From a bacterium (lineage in GTDB: Bacteria; UBA9089; CG2-30-40-21; SBAY01), in assembly GCA_040757115.1 (NCBI GenBank), contig JBFLYA010000085.1, forward strand, positions 2,934 through 15,447: a stretch of DNA of 12,514 nucleotides, in the 5' to 3' direction. Every line of letters begins with the position of its first letter. The first letter of the stretch is position 1. Shown in pieces: positions 1 to 7,322 of this stretch. The notes under the pieces were generated by a model that saw nothing but the letters and a program-made list of their open reading frames with translations, was not told where the DNA came from and did not search any database. Both the position numbers and the translations under genes were made by a program.

Positions 1-1629
1 ATACCTCGGGTTTATCTCCAATGCCTCATCATAGCAGGAGATTGCCTCCTGATGTTTGCCAAGATTTACTAAGGTAAGTCCTTTGTTATACCATGCCTCT
101 GCCAACCTCGGGTTTACCTCCAATGCCTCATCATAGCAGGATATTGCCTCCTGATATCTGCCAAGATTTCCTAAGGCAACCCCTTTGTTATACCATGCCA
201 CTGCAAGCCTTGGGTTTATCTCCAATGCCTTATCATAGCAGGAGATTGCCTCATTATATCTACCAAGTCTTCCTAAGACATTCCCTTTGTTATACCATGC
301 CACTGCATACCTTGGGTTTATCTCCAATGCCTTATCACAGCAGGAGATTGCTTCCTGAGGTCTGCCAAGATTGTCTAATGCAGTCCCTTTGTTATTCCAT
401 GTCTCTGCATCCCTTGGGTCTATCTCCAATGCCTCATCATAGCAGGAAATTGCCTCCTGATATCTGCCAAGATTTTTTAAGGTAACTCCTTTGTTATTCC
501 ATACCTCTGCATCCTTTGGGTTTATCTCCAATGCCTCATCATAGCAGGAGATTGCCTCCTGACTTCTACCAAGATTTAATAAGGCAGTCCCTTTGTTACT
601 AAGTTCCCATGCCTCTAATTTTTCCCTCTCAGGTGGGGTTATTTTTTCCCCGGTCTCTTTTAAAAGCAGGTTTTGTAGTTCCTCCCTGATAAGGGTAAAA
701 TTCTGGTATCTTTTATCTGGCTCTTTTTCTAAACATTTTTTAATTATCGGGAAAAGGGATGCTGAAACCCCTGAAACAAGTTCAGGGTCAGCATGACATA
801 TGCCAGGGGGAGAAGGAAGGGGAGGAATCTTACCATATCTATGTAGCCGCTCATATTCTTCTCCGTTTCTACCCACAAAAGGTAATCTTCCATTTCCCGC
901 CATCTGGTATAAGACAAGACCAAAGCTATAGACATCAGACCTTTTGTCGGCCAATCCTTCAAACTGCTCTGGTGCCATATAAGGAAGTGTGCCACAAACC
1001 CTCTTCCCCTTACTTCTAAATATGCTTAAAGAAGATGCTTTCTCTGCAATAACATCCCCCTTAAGTTCTATCTCTTGAAATGCCTTAGCTAAACCAAAGT
1101 CGGTTATCTTTACCGTCTTATCAAAGGTAATCATAATATTATCTGGTTTTATGTCCCGGTGGCTATCTATCCCTTTAGAGTAGGCATACTCCATACCATA
1201 ACAAAACTGGATGGAGAATCTTAAGACCTCAGATAGGGTCAAATCCCCAAGATAATGGCTTAAGGTATTTCTTCCCTGTCTATCCGGGGCAATATATTCA
1301 AGGACAATAAATAGCCTTCCCTCTAATCTCTCTACCCAAAAAGCACGGACAATATAGGGGTGTCTTTCCAATTCTGTCCAGACCCGGGCTTCTCTTTCAA
1401 ATAGCCTTTGGCTATCTTCAGAAAAAAGGTATTGCTCCTGAAAGGTCTTAAGGGCATAAGGTATTTTATGTTCGTGGTCATAGCAGACATAGACCATACC
1501 CATTCCTCCTCCTAATACCTGGTAAATCTCATATCGGTTACCAATCCTATCCCCTACCTGCCATCTACCTGTGTTTGCCCTACTTCTTTCTGCACTCTCT
1601 CTTTTCCCCAAACCTCTAAATATACCCAT
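1..1629 (-). CDS. Ser/Thr protein kinase with C-terminal TPR repeats, copy 1 (partial, runs off left edge)
   Basis: Open from an ATG at 1629 to the window edge (543 codons, no stop seen). A good ribosome site (GAGGAGG) lies just upstream. The N-terminal half is a eukaryotic-type (Hanks) kinase: glycine loop VLGGGMGMVY, ALKTF lysine, HRDIKPDN catalytic loop, DFGLA magnesium motif and GTLPYMAPEQ activation segment, so it should be an active kinase that phosphorylates Ser/Thr on unknown partners. From about base 600 leftwards come at least six 34-residue TPRs (consensus AEAWYNKGxALxNLGRxQEAISCYDEALEINPR), a protein-docking scaffold. It is a paralogue of the kinase at 2400-4397, with near-identical kinase domains. 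Differences are a longer N-terminus and a 17-residue in-frame insertion (757-807) near the end of the kinase domain, which encodes a palindromic repeat. No transmembrane segment is seen, so it is probably cytoplasmic. The true C-terminus is outside the window. Confidence 0.93.
   Translation of the reverse strand, partial: MGIFRGLGKRESAERSRANTGRWQVGDRIGNRYEIYQVLGGGMGMVYVCYDHEHKIPYALKTFQEQYLFSEDSQRLFEREARVWTELERHPYIVRAFWVERLEGRLFIVLEYIAPDRQGRNTLSHYLGDLTLSEVLRFSIQFCYGMEYAYSKGIDSHRDIKPDNIMITFDKTVKITDFGLAKAFQEIELKGDVIAEKASSLSIFRSKGKRVCGTLPYMAPEQFEGLADKRSDVYSFGLVLYQMAGNGRLPFVGRNGEEYERLHRYGKIPPLPSPPGICHADPELVSGVSASLFPIIKKCLEKEPDKRYQNFTLIREELQNLLLKETGEKITPPEREKLEAWELSNKGTALLNLGRSQEAISCYDEALEINPKDAEVWNNKGVTLKNLGRYQEAISCYDEALEIDPRDAETWNNKGTALDNLGRPQEAISCCDKALEINPRYAVAWYNKGNVLGRLGRYNEAISCYDKALEINPRLAVAWYNKGVALGNLGRYQEAISCYDEALEVNPRLAEAWYNKGLTLVNLGKHQEAISCYDEALEINPRY
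757..807. repeat. 51-bp palindromic element inserted in frame in kinase copy 1
   Basis: Absent from the paralogous kinase at the aligned position, where CTT-TTC directly follows the SP codons. The insert holds a hairpin: 759-765 ATGCTGA pairs with 788-794 TCAGCAT, and 769-775 CCCTGAA pairs with 781-787 TTCAGGG, with a three-base one-sided bulge and a five-base loop. Its length is a multiple of three and it adds 17 residues (PGICHADPELVSGVSAS) without stopping the frame. It resembles Rickettsia palindromic elements in behaviour; this is an analogy, not a homology claim. Confidence 0.8.
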
Positions 1630-1696
1630 TGTTTCGCCTCCTCTGTCCTGTTGGAATGCTCCTGGATAAAACCTATTTTTAATCAAAAATCTGGAT

Positions 1697-1761
1697 GTGT
1701 TTAGTGAAGTTTGTTTTAGTGTTTAGTGATTTTTTATCCCTAAACACTAAACTCTAAACAC
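1697..1761. repeat. Intergenic long hairpin upstream of kinase copy 1
   Basis: Two nested perfect stems: GTGTTTAG (1697-1704) with CTAAACAC (1754-1761), and TTTAGTGTTTAG (1715-1726) with CTAAACACTAAA (1740-1751), loop 1727-1739. It fills most of the gap between the HTH fragment and the kinase start. It could act as a terminator or attenuator for minus-strand transcription entering the kinase, or be a small dispersed palindrome. There is no clean T-run after it, so the role is open. Confidence 0.6.
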
Positions 1762-1768
1762 ATACGAT

Positions 1769-2065
1769 TTACAATATTATTTCATAATAACCACTGCGCT
1801 TTGAACCAACAAATTTTATTTTGCCTTCTTTTTTCAATTCCTCTATATCCCTCTCAATTGTTTTATTACTTACCGCTAATTCCTTTGCCAGGGTGACAAA
1901 AGTAAATAATTCTTTTGATTTTATTTTGTTATATATATATTCTTTGCGTTCCTTTTTAGTAGCATCTTTAAGGAAGACTTTACCGACATTTTTCACCGAC
2001 ACTTTACCGACACTTTTCACCGACATCTTATGGACATCTTTAGTGATATGCCGATAAAAAGTTAT
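1769..2065 (-). pseudogene. C-terminal fragment of an HTH regulator, 5' end lost at an inverted-repeat element
   Basis: The reading frame ends at 1769 and encodes a winged-helix DNA-binding unit: FVTLAKELAVSNKTIERDIEELKKEG followed by a wing and the end KFVGSKRSGYYEIIL. Before it is a short repetitive linker (SVKSVGKVSVKNVGKV). Both the linker style and the ending are like the C-terminus of COG2865-type regulators (AlbA_2 / predicted ATP-binding, often called RecG-like), which are normally several hundred residues long. The frame stays open into the repeat element that begins at 2066, and the apparent upstream ATG (2119) lies inside that element. The only other in-frame ATG (2026) has no convincing ribosome site. 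I infer a truncated remnant rather than a small working gene; a short 85-residue DNA-binding protein from 2026 is the alternative. Confidence 0.6.
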
Positions 2066-2323
2066 GTAACCGTTCAGATAGTAATTCACCGCAGAGACGC
2101 AGAGGAACAGAGAAGACATAGAAATAAATCAGATCACAGAAAAGATTATTGAGGTAATCTTTGTAATACATAGGACATCAAAACCAAATTTGTTAATCAA
2201 TTCATGATATATTATTGGTCCTCAAAAGCTTGCTCTGATGAAAATCAGGGATGGAATGAAGCGTATGGTAAATAGTTTTTAATTTTTTCTCTGCGTCTCT
2301 CTGTCTCTGCGGTGAACAGTTAC
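2066..2323. mobile_element. MITE-like inverted-repeat element 1 (GTAAYYRTTCAG family)
   Basis: The left end GTAACCGTTCAG (2066-2077) and the right end, read inward on the minus strand as GTAACTGTTCACCGCAGAG (2323 backwards), form terminal inverted repeats. They continue into a shared CACCGCAGAGACGCAGAG-type block (2088-2104 and the complement of 2291-2314). The left end carries an extra nested GTAATTCACCGCAG start at 2081, as if two ends were stacked. The 258-bp length, absence of a transposase and position between two broken genes fit a non-autonomous element. I see no clear target-site duplication. Confidence 0.65.
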
Positions 2324-2396
2324 CTAATTTTTTATTTGCCGCCTCTGCTACCGCAATCTGCCAGGCAAGAGTTGCCCCTATAGAAAGCTTATCCAT
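2202..2396 (-). pseudogene. Small gene downstream of kinase copy 2, interrupted by the inverted-repeat element
   Basis: Starts at ATG 2396, three bases after the kinase stop, with a perfect AAGGAGG ribosome site overlapping that stop, so translation was clearly intended. Only about 24 residues (MDKLSIGATLAWQIAVAEAA...) precede the element boundary at 2323. The remaining 40 codons to 2202 are read out of the element and look non-biological. The native stretch resembles the first helix of Clp N-terminal (Clp_N) repeats, which often read LSIxxLLAWQIAxxEA, but it is too short to be sure. It probably encoded a partner of the kinase and is now truncated. Confidence 0.6.
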
Positions 2397-2399
2397 CGC

Positions 2400-4397
2400 C
2401 TACCTCCTTAAGTCTTGTAGAATCATTTGTTTTAGCTGGTGAACCATTGGTAAATCAGGATTTAACCTTATTGCCTCATCAATACATTCTAATGCCTTTT
2501 GAAACCTTCTCAACTTTGCTAAGGCAAGCCCTTTATTATACCATGCCTCTGCATACCTTGGGTTTATCTCCAATGCCTTATCAAAGCAGGAGATTGCCTC
2601 CTCATATCTGCCAAGATTTCCTAAGGCAATCCCTTTGTTAATCCATGCCTCTGCCAACCTTGGGTTTATCTCCAATGCCTTATCATAGCAGGAGATTGCT
2701 TCCTCATGTCTGCCAAGATTGTCTAAGGCAAACCCTTTGTTAATCCATGCCTCTGCCAACCTTGGGTTTATCTCCAATGCTTCATCACAGCAGGAGATTG
2801 CCTCCTCATATCTGCCAAGCTTTCCTAATGCACCCCCTTTGTTAGACCATGCCTCTGCATACCTTCGGTTTATCTCCAATGCCTCATCATAGCAGGAGAT
2901 TGCCTCCTCACTTTTACCAAGATTTACTAAGGCATTTCCTTTGCTATACCATGCCTCTGCATCCTTTGGGTTTATCTTCAATGCCTTATCAAAACAGGAG
3001 ATTGCTTCCTGATGTCTACCAAGATTGCCTAATGCACTCCCTTTATTATTCCATGTCTCTGTCAGCCTTGGGTTTATCTCCAATGCCTTATCACAGCAGA
3101 AGATTGCCTCCTGATGTCTACCAAGATTCCCTAAGGCAAGCCCTTTGTTATACCATGCCAGTGCCTCTCTTGGATTTATCTTCAATATCTCATCAAAATA
3201 GGATATTGCCTCCTGATGTTTACCAAGCCTTCTTAATACATTCCCTTTGTTACCCCATGCCTCTGCATACCTTGGGTTTATCGCCAATGCCTCATCATAG
3301 CAGGATATTGCCTCCTGATGTCTACCAAGATTCCCTAAGGCAAACCCTTTGTTATACCATACCTCTGCATCCCTTGGGTTTATCTTCAATGCCTTATCAA
3401 AACAGGAGACTGCCTCCTGAAGTCTACCAAGATTTAATAAGGCGGCCCCTTTGTTATAAAGTTCTCCTGCCTCTAATTCTTCCCTCTCAGGTGGGGTTAT
3501 TCTTTCCCCTATTTCTTTTAAAAGCAGGTTTTCTAACTCCTCCCTGATAGAGGTAAAATCCTGGTATCTTTTATCTGGCTCTTTTTCTAAACATCTTTTA
3601 ATGATCGAGAAAAGAGGAGAGGGAAGGAGAGGAATCTTACCATATCTATGTAACCGCTCATATTCTTTTATACTACTGCCCACAAAAGGTAATCTCCCAT
3701 TTCCTGCCATCTGGTATAAGACAATACCAAAGCTATAGACATCAGACCTTTTGTCGGTAACCCCCTCAAACTGCTCTGGTGCCATATAAGGAAGTGTGCC
3801 ACAAACCCTCTTCCCTTTGCTTCTAAATATGCTTAAAGAAGATACCCCTTCTGTGATAACATCCCCCTTAAATTCTATCTCTTGAAATGCCTTAGCTAAA
3901 CCAAAATCGCTTATCTTTACCGTCTTATTAGAGGTTATCATAATATTATCTGGTTTTATGTCCCGATGGCAATCTATCCCTTTAGAGTAGGCATACTCCA
4001 TACCATAACAAAACTGGATGGAGAATTTTAAGACTTCCTGTAGGGTCAAATCCCCAAGAAGATAATGGCTTAAGGTATTTCTTCTCTGTCTATCTGGAGG
4101 AATATATTCAAGGAAAATAAATAGCCTTCCTTCTAATCTACCTACCCAATGAGCACGGACAATATAGGGATGCCTTTCCAATTCTGTCCAGACCAGGGCT
4201 TCTCTTTCAAATAACCTTTGGCCATCTTCAGAAAAAAGGTATTGCTCCTGAAAGGTCTTAAGGGCAACAGGTATTTTAAATTCGTGGTCATAGCAGACAT
4301 AGACAATACCCATTCCTCCCCCTAATACCTGGTAAATCTCATATCGGTCAGCAATTCTATCCCTAACCTGCCATCTACTTGTGTTTGTTTTCCCCAT
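2400..4397 (-). CDS. Ser/Thr protein kinase with ten TPR repeats, copy 2
   Basis: A complete 665-residue protein. The Hanks-type kinase domain spans roughly residues 18-290, with glycine loop LGGGMGIVY (25-33), ATP-binding K47 in VALKTF, HRDIKPDN (144-151, catalytic D146), DFGLA (164-168) and GTLPYMAPEQ (200-209). All key residues are present, so activity is expected. Residues about 311-650 are ten consecutive 34-residue TPRs, nearly identical to one another and visible in the DNA as 102-bp repeats. The last repeat (LRRFQKALECIDEAIRLNPDL) is diverged and acts as the cap. Start at 4397 is backed by GGTGG upstream. The gene begins 11 bp after the AbiEii-like gene on the same strand and is probably cotranscribed with it. 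There are no membrane segments. Targets are unknown; the TPR scaffold suggests docking to protein partners. Confidence 0.95.
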   Translation of the reverse strand: MGKTNTSRWQVRDRIADRYEIYQVLGGGMGIVYVCYDHEFKIPVALKTFQEQYLFSEDGQRLFEREALVWTELERHPYIVRAHWVGRLEGRLFIFLEYIPPDRQRRNTLSHYLLGDLTLQEVLKFSIQFCYGMEYAYSKGIDCHRDIKPDNIMITSNKTVKISDFGLAKAFQEIEFKGDVITEGVSSLSIFRSKGKRVCGTLPYMAPEQFEGVTDKRSDVYSFGIVLYQMAGNGRLPFVGSSIKEYERLHRYGKIPLLPSPLFSIIKRCLEKEPDKRYQDFTSIREELENLLLKEIGERITPPEREELEAGELYNKGAALLNLGRLQEAVSCFDKALKINPRDAEVWYNKGFALGNLGRHQEAISCYDEALAINPRYAEAWGNKGNVLRRLGKHQEAISYFDEILKINPREALAWYNKGLALGNLGRHQEAIFCCDKALEINPRLTETWNNKGSALGNLGRHQEAISCFDKALKINPKDAEAWYSKGNALVNLGKSEEAISCYDEALEINRRYAEAWSNKGGALGKLGRYEEAISCCDEALEINPRLAEAWINKGFALDNLGRHEEAISCYDKALEINPRLAEAWINKGIALGNLGRYEEAISCFDKALEINPRYAEAWYNKGLALAKLRRFQKALECIDEAIRLNPDLPMVHQLKQMILQDLRR

Positions 4398-4408
4398 CGT
4401 TTCACCAC

Positions 4409-5161
4409 CTATAATTTTTCTAAGACCATTTCCTTAATATTCTCAGCAATTCTTCTTTGGTTTAAAGGTAGAAATTTTCCGAGGTCTAATTTTAATCTTT
4501 TCTGGTCAAATCCCCTGATTTTATCTACTAAATCCTTCTGGGTTACTCTTCTGTTATAATATTCCATTTTCTTATTAACCATCACCCAGTCAATTTGTAT
4601 TCCTTTTGAAAGAAGATACCAGATGTCAAAAAGGTCTCTGCCTTTTACCCTATGTATCAATGCCCTTATTTTTTCTGTTAGAATCTCTTCCCACGACAGG
4701 CATTTGATAATAGGATATGGGCTGATGGGAAATAATGTCTCCATAACAACATCTTTTTCAGTCAAAGGCTTTTCCCTTAAAGAAAATTCCAGATGAACAT
4801 TTAAGGGAAATTTCAACTCATCAGTCTTGTATCGCAAAAATCCTGTGAGACTGTTAATGTTAGAAGTAATCTGTCTTAATTCTATTTCAGGCATAAGAAG
4901 ATTTATTTTTCTGATAATTTTGATGAGTAACTTTTTTATTTCATCAGCAGATATTAAAGAGGTAAAATCTAAATCTTCTGAAAATCTGAAGGAATTAAGA
5001 ATTAGTCTCAAGGCTGTGCCGCCTTTGAAATAAATTTTTGAACTCTCTTTTTGCTCATAAAGCGCCGCCAGAAAAAGAATCTGCAAATACTCTCTTAAAC
5101 AAGTGAACTCGTCAATAGCAAATTTATGTGATAATTCTCTAACCTGTTCTTTACTAATCAT
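4409..5161 (-). CDS. AbiEii/AbiGii-family nucleotidyltransferase toxin
   Basis: A 250-residue protein of the nucleotidyltransferase fold. Family motifs are all visible: YFKGGTALRLIL (about 44-55), SEDLDFTS (61-68) with the metal-binding acidic residues, a central EILTEKIRALI segment, and GRDLFDIWYLL near residue 200. AbiEii proteins are toxins of type IV toxin-antitoxin systems; members of this superfamily transfer nucleotides to RNA targets such as tRNA and can cause abortive infection. The start codon overlaps the end of the upstream AbiEi-like gene by 4 bp, the usual coupling of this pair. Length is slightly below the classical AbiEii of about 300 residues but the core is complete. Which substrate it modifies cannot be told from sequence. 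Confidence 0.9.
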   Translation of the reverse strand: MISKEQVRELSHKFAIDEFTCLREYLQILFLAALYEQKESSKIYFKGGTALRLILNSFRFSEDLDFTSLISADEIKKLLIKIIRKINLLMPEIELRQITSNINSLTGFLRYKTDELKFPLNVHLEFSLREKPLTEKDVVMETLFPISPYPIIKCLSWEEILTEKIRALIHRVKGRDLFDIWYLLSKGIQIDWVMVNKKMEYYNRRVTQKDLVDKIRGFDQKRLKLDLGKFLPLNQRRIAENIKEMVLEKL

Positions 5162-5748
5162 AGTTTTATATTCAATGAATCAAAGAAATTGCCAAAAATT
5201 TCACTCTTAATCTTGCCAGATAGTTCTCTTAACCTCTTTTTATCAATCTTATCTAATACCCATTCTTCAGGATTAATTACCGTTCTCCCATAACTTGCAA
5301 AGAAGATGGTATCAACAATGGCTTTTTCAGGGGTTGCGATAAGAAAATGTTGCTCTTTAATATAATCTGAATAATATCTTTGGTCTAAATGAAAATAGGC
5401 AAATTCTTTATTTACCGCCCTTATTTTTTTAGCCCTTTTGATGGTAACTGAAGTTATAACCTGTGGCACCTGAATTAAAATACCATAGTATGCCAGAGCA
5501 GATTCTAAAGAAACATAGGAGGGTTTATAGAGGAAATTAGCTATCTCAAAATCTGTAGGTTTTTTATCTTTTAAACAATATACTCCTTTAGCTATTCTGT
5601 CTAATAGACCCTCCTTCGTCAGCCTATTTGCCTGAATGTAGGCGATGTTATCACTTTCACTTCTGAGGAGTTTTTTAAGGTCAATCAGACTAAAAATATC
5701 TCTTCTGGATTTCTGTAATATAAGCAGTGCTTCTATCTTCTTCATCAT
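5158..5748 (-). CDS. AbiEi-like antitoxin / autoregulatory wHTH protein
   Basis: A 196-residue protein. The first about 60 residues form a winged helix-turn-helix (LIDLKKLLRSESDNIAYIQANRLTKEGLLDRIAKGVYCLK). A domain typical of AbiEi-family antitoxins follows, with PSYVSLESALAYYG near residue 80 and ATPEKAIVDTIFF near 140. In characterised AbiE systems this protein binds inverted repeats in its own promoter and counters the nucleotidyltransferase toxin encoded next. Two adjacent ATGs (5748 and 5745) follow an AAGGA motif; the second has the better spacing. A strong promoter and palindrome lie just upstream. The 4-bp overlap with the toxin gene points to coupled translation. Confidence 0.88.
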   Translation of the reverse strand: MMKKIEALLILQKSRRDIFSLIDLKKLLRSESDNIAYIQANRLTKEGLLDRIAKGVYCLKDKKPTDFEIANFLYKPSYVSLESALAYYGILIQVPQVITSVTIKRAKKIRAVNKEFAYFHLDQRYYSDYIKEQHFLIATPEKAIVDTIFFASYGRTVINPEEWVLDKIDKKRLRELSGKIKSEIFGNFFDSLNIKL

Positions 5749-5769
5749 CTATCCTTATATGCATTATTC

Positions 5770-5785
5770 TTAACAATATTGTAAA
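5770..5785. promoter_or_regulatory. Candidate operator overlapping the -10 of the abiE promoter
   Basis: The 16-bp sequence TTAACAATATTGTAAA is palindromic, with a perfect ACAATATTGT core, and covers the -10 hexamer. AbiEi-type antitoxins repress their own promoters by binding inverted repeats, so this is the natural binding site. Assignment is inferred from position and symmetry. Confidence 0.55.
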
Positions 5786-5806
5786 GGATTATGTATATAT
5801 TGTCAA
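5778..5806 (-). promoter_or_regulatory. Promoter of the abiE-kinase operon
   Basis: On the minus strand a perfect TTGACA (-35, complement of 5801-5806) and TACAAT (-10, complement of 5778-5783) are separated by exactly 17 bp. The -10 is about 30 bp from the AbiEi start. This should drive abiEi, abiEii and probably the downstream kinase. Confidence 0.8.
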
Positions 5807-5848
5807 GCAAAAATTAAATTGAACCCTACATTTTTTCAAATACCTGGC

Positions 5849-6152
5849 GTAATTATTCAGCCACAGATAAATACGGATGAAACACTGAAAATTCGTAATC
5901 CGTGTCCGTTTTCCGTGTCCGTAATCAGGCTGAAGGCTGATGGCTGAAAATTCAGGTATAGTGCCTCGTGTCTCCTCTCCTTCTCCGCTTCTCCCTTTCT
6001 CCGTTTCCCCGTTTCCCCCTTTCTCATTTGTCCTCTACCCTCTGCCTTCTGCCCTCTGCCCTCTGCCTTCTGCCCTCTGCCCTCTGCCCTCTGCCTTCTG
6101 CCCCCTGTATTTATCCGTGCTAATCCGTGTCAATCAGTGGCTGAATAGTTAC
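5849..6152. mobile_element. MITE-like inverted-repeat element 2 (GTAAYYRTTCAG family)
   Basis: The left end GTAATTATTCAGCCACAGAT (5849-5868) and the complement of the right end, GTAACTATTCAGCCACTGAT (6152-6133), match at 18 of 20 positions. Inside are further inverted ATACGGAT / ATCCGTAT-like blocks, three GGCTGAW heptamers (5928-5948), a polypyrimidine stretch and a CTCTGCC tandem array. No gene is credible here: the open frame across it is low-complexity. It fills most of the gap between the abiE promoter and hisC. Confidence 0.7.
6033..6102. repeat. Heptamer tandem repeat (YTCTGCC)x10
   Basis: Ten uninterrupted 7-bp units, mainly CTCTGCC and TTCTGCC with one CTCTACC at the left. They lie inside a longer all-pyrimidine tract that starts near 5970. 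It resembles the short tandemly repeated heptamers known from cyanobacteria and other genomes and is likely length-variable by slippage. Confidence 0.9.
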
Positions 6153-6266
6153 AGTCCTTTTTGAAATTTGATTTGTAATTTTGCTTTTTGATATTTGATT
6201 TAATTTCAGGTCTAACTCTCAGTTTTTCCCCCAAATCCTATTTTGCAGAACCATAGAAAAGAAGCC

Positions 6267-7322
6267 TTAATATCTTCTGCAAATACTATCTATCTTTCCC
6301 AAAAAGGCATTGTTTTCTTGTTCATTACCAATAGTTACTCGAAGGCAGTTAGGGATATCATCATTCAAATTACGAATTAATATCCCTTCTTCAACTAAAT
6401 TTGAAAAAAGGGTATCTGCCGGGATATTAAGGGTTTTAAATAAAATAAAATTAGCATCACTGGGGTAAGGCATAATGCCCGTTATTCCTTTAAGAAATCC
6501 ATAGACCCTTTCTCGCTCGCTTATTATCTGGTTAATTCGAGGTTGTAAAAGGTATCTAAAATTTTCTATGGCACAAGTCGCCACTGCTTGAGAAAAAGCA
6601 TTCAGGTTATAGGGCAATTTTACTTTGAGAAGTTCATCGATTATTTGAGAATTAGCAATCAAATATCCAATTCTTAATCCGGCTAAACCAAATGCCTTAG
6701 AAAATGTCCTTACAATTATTACCTGCGGGTAAATGTTAATCAGTGAAATGAAGGTTTCCTTTGAAAACTCAAAGTAGGCTTCATCAATAATTATTAATGA
6801 GGTTGGCGATTCGTCAATAATTTCTAATACCTTTTCTTTTGAAAAAGAGTTTCCTGTTGGATTATTTGGATAAGCGAGAAAAATAATGGAAGGAGTATCC
6901 CTGGTTATTTTCAATATCTTTTCCTCATTTAATTCAAATTTGTCAGTTAAAGGTATTCCAATTGGCGTGGTGTTAGTAATCTGGGATAATATTTTATACA
7001 TGGCAAAGGTAGGTGTGGGAAAAACAACTTGACCTGCGTTAAAAGTTAGCAGAATGTATAAGATTAGTTCATCAGAACCATTACCAACCAAAATTTCTTT
7101 TTTATTTATGCCAAGATATGCGGCAATAGTCTGGCGTAATTCATTTGAAAGTGGGTCGGGATAACGATTAAAACCAGTAATCTTTTCTTTAAGCAATTCT
7201 TTTATTTCGTCTGGTAAGTCATAGGGATTTTCCATCGCATCTAATTTAATTGGGCAGGAAATATCCGGTATTTGGTATGGTTTTAAGGTTTTAATATTTT
7301 CTTTGACTAATGATTCAATCAT
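6267..7322 (-). CDS. hisC: Histidinol-phosphate aminotransferase-like PLP enzyme
   Basis: A fold-type I aminotransferase of 351 residues when started at ATG 7322. PLP-site motifs: YPNNPTGN (151-158), IIIDEAYFEF (177-186, with the PLP-ring Asp), TFSKAFGLAGLRIGY (206-220) with the Schiff-base lysine K209 and the phosphate-binding Arg. KLDAMENPYDLP near the start is the substrate region typical of HisC. HisC makes histidinol phosphate from imidazole-acetol phosphate and glutamate. The start at 7322 is preferred over an upstream TTG (7358) because it overlaps the radical SAM stop as TGATG and has AAAGGAG upstream. No other his gene is in view and the partner is a radical SAM enzyme, so a different amine acceptor is possible. 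Confidence 0.88.
   Translation of the reverse strand: MIESLVKENIKTLKPYQIPDISCPIKLDAMENPYDLPDEIKELLKEKITGFNRYPDPLSNELRQTIAAYLGINKKEILVGNGSDELILYILLTFNAGQVVFPTPTFAMYKILSQITNTTPIGIPLTDKFELNEEKILKITRDTPSIIFLAYPNNPTGNSFSKEKVLEIIDESPTSLIIIDEAYFEFSKETFISLINIYPQVIIVRTFSKAFGLAGLRIGYLIANSQIIDELLKVKLPYNLNAFSQAVATCAIENFRYLLQPRINQIISERERVYGFLKGITGIMPYPSDANFILFKTLNIPADTLFSNLVEEGILIRNLNDDIPNCLRVTIGNEQENNAFLGKIDSICRRY

Noticed and set aside
1-600. Regular 102-bp repeats that could suggest a CRISPR or satellite array
   Set aside because: The period is exactly 34 codons and translates on the minus strand to TPR motifs, so the repetition is protein-coding.
2447-3547. Plus-strand open frames with repeated LGLSPMPYHSRRLPP-like peptides
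   Set aside because: They are antisense shadows of the TPR coding repeats, without ribosome sites or family resemblance.
5940-6164. Short plus-strand frame with repeated LPSALCP peptides
   Set aside because: It is a translation of the heptamer microsatellite inside the inverted-repeat element, not a gene.
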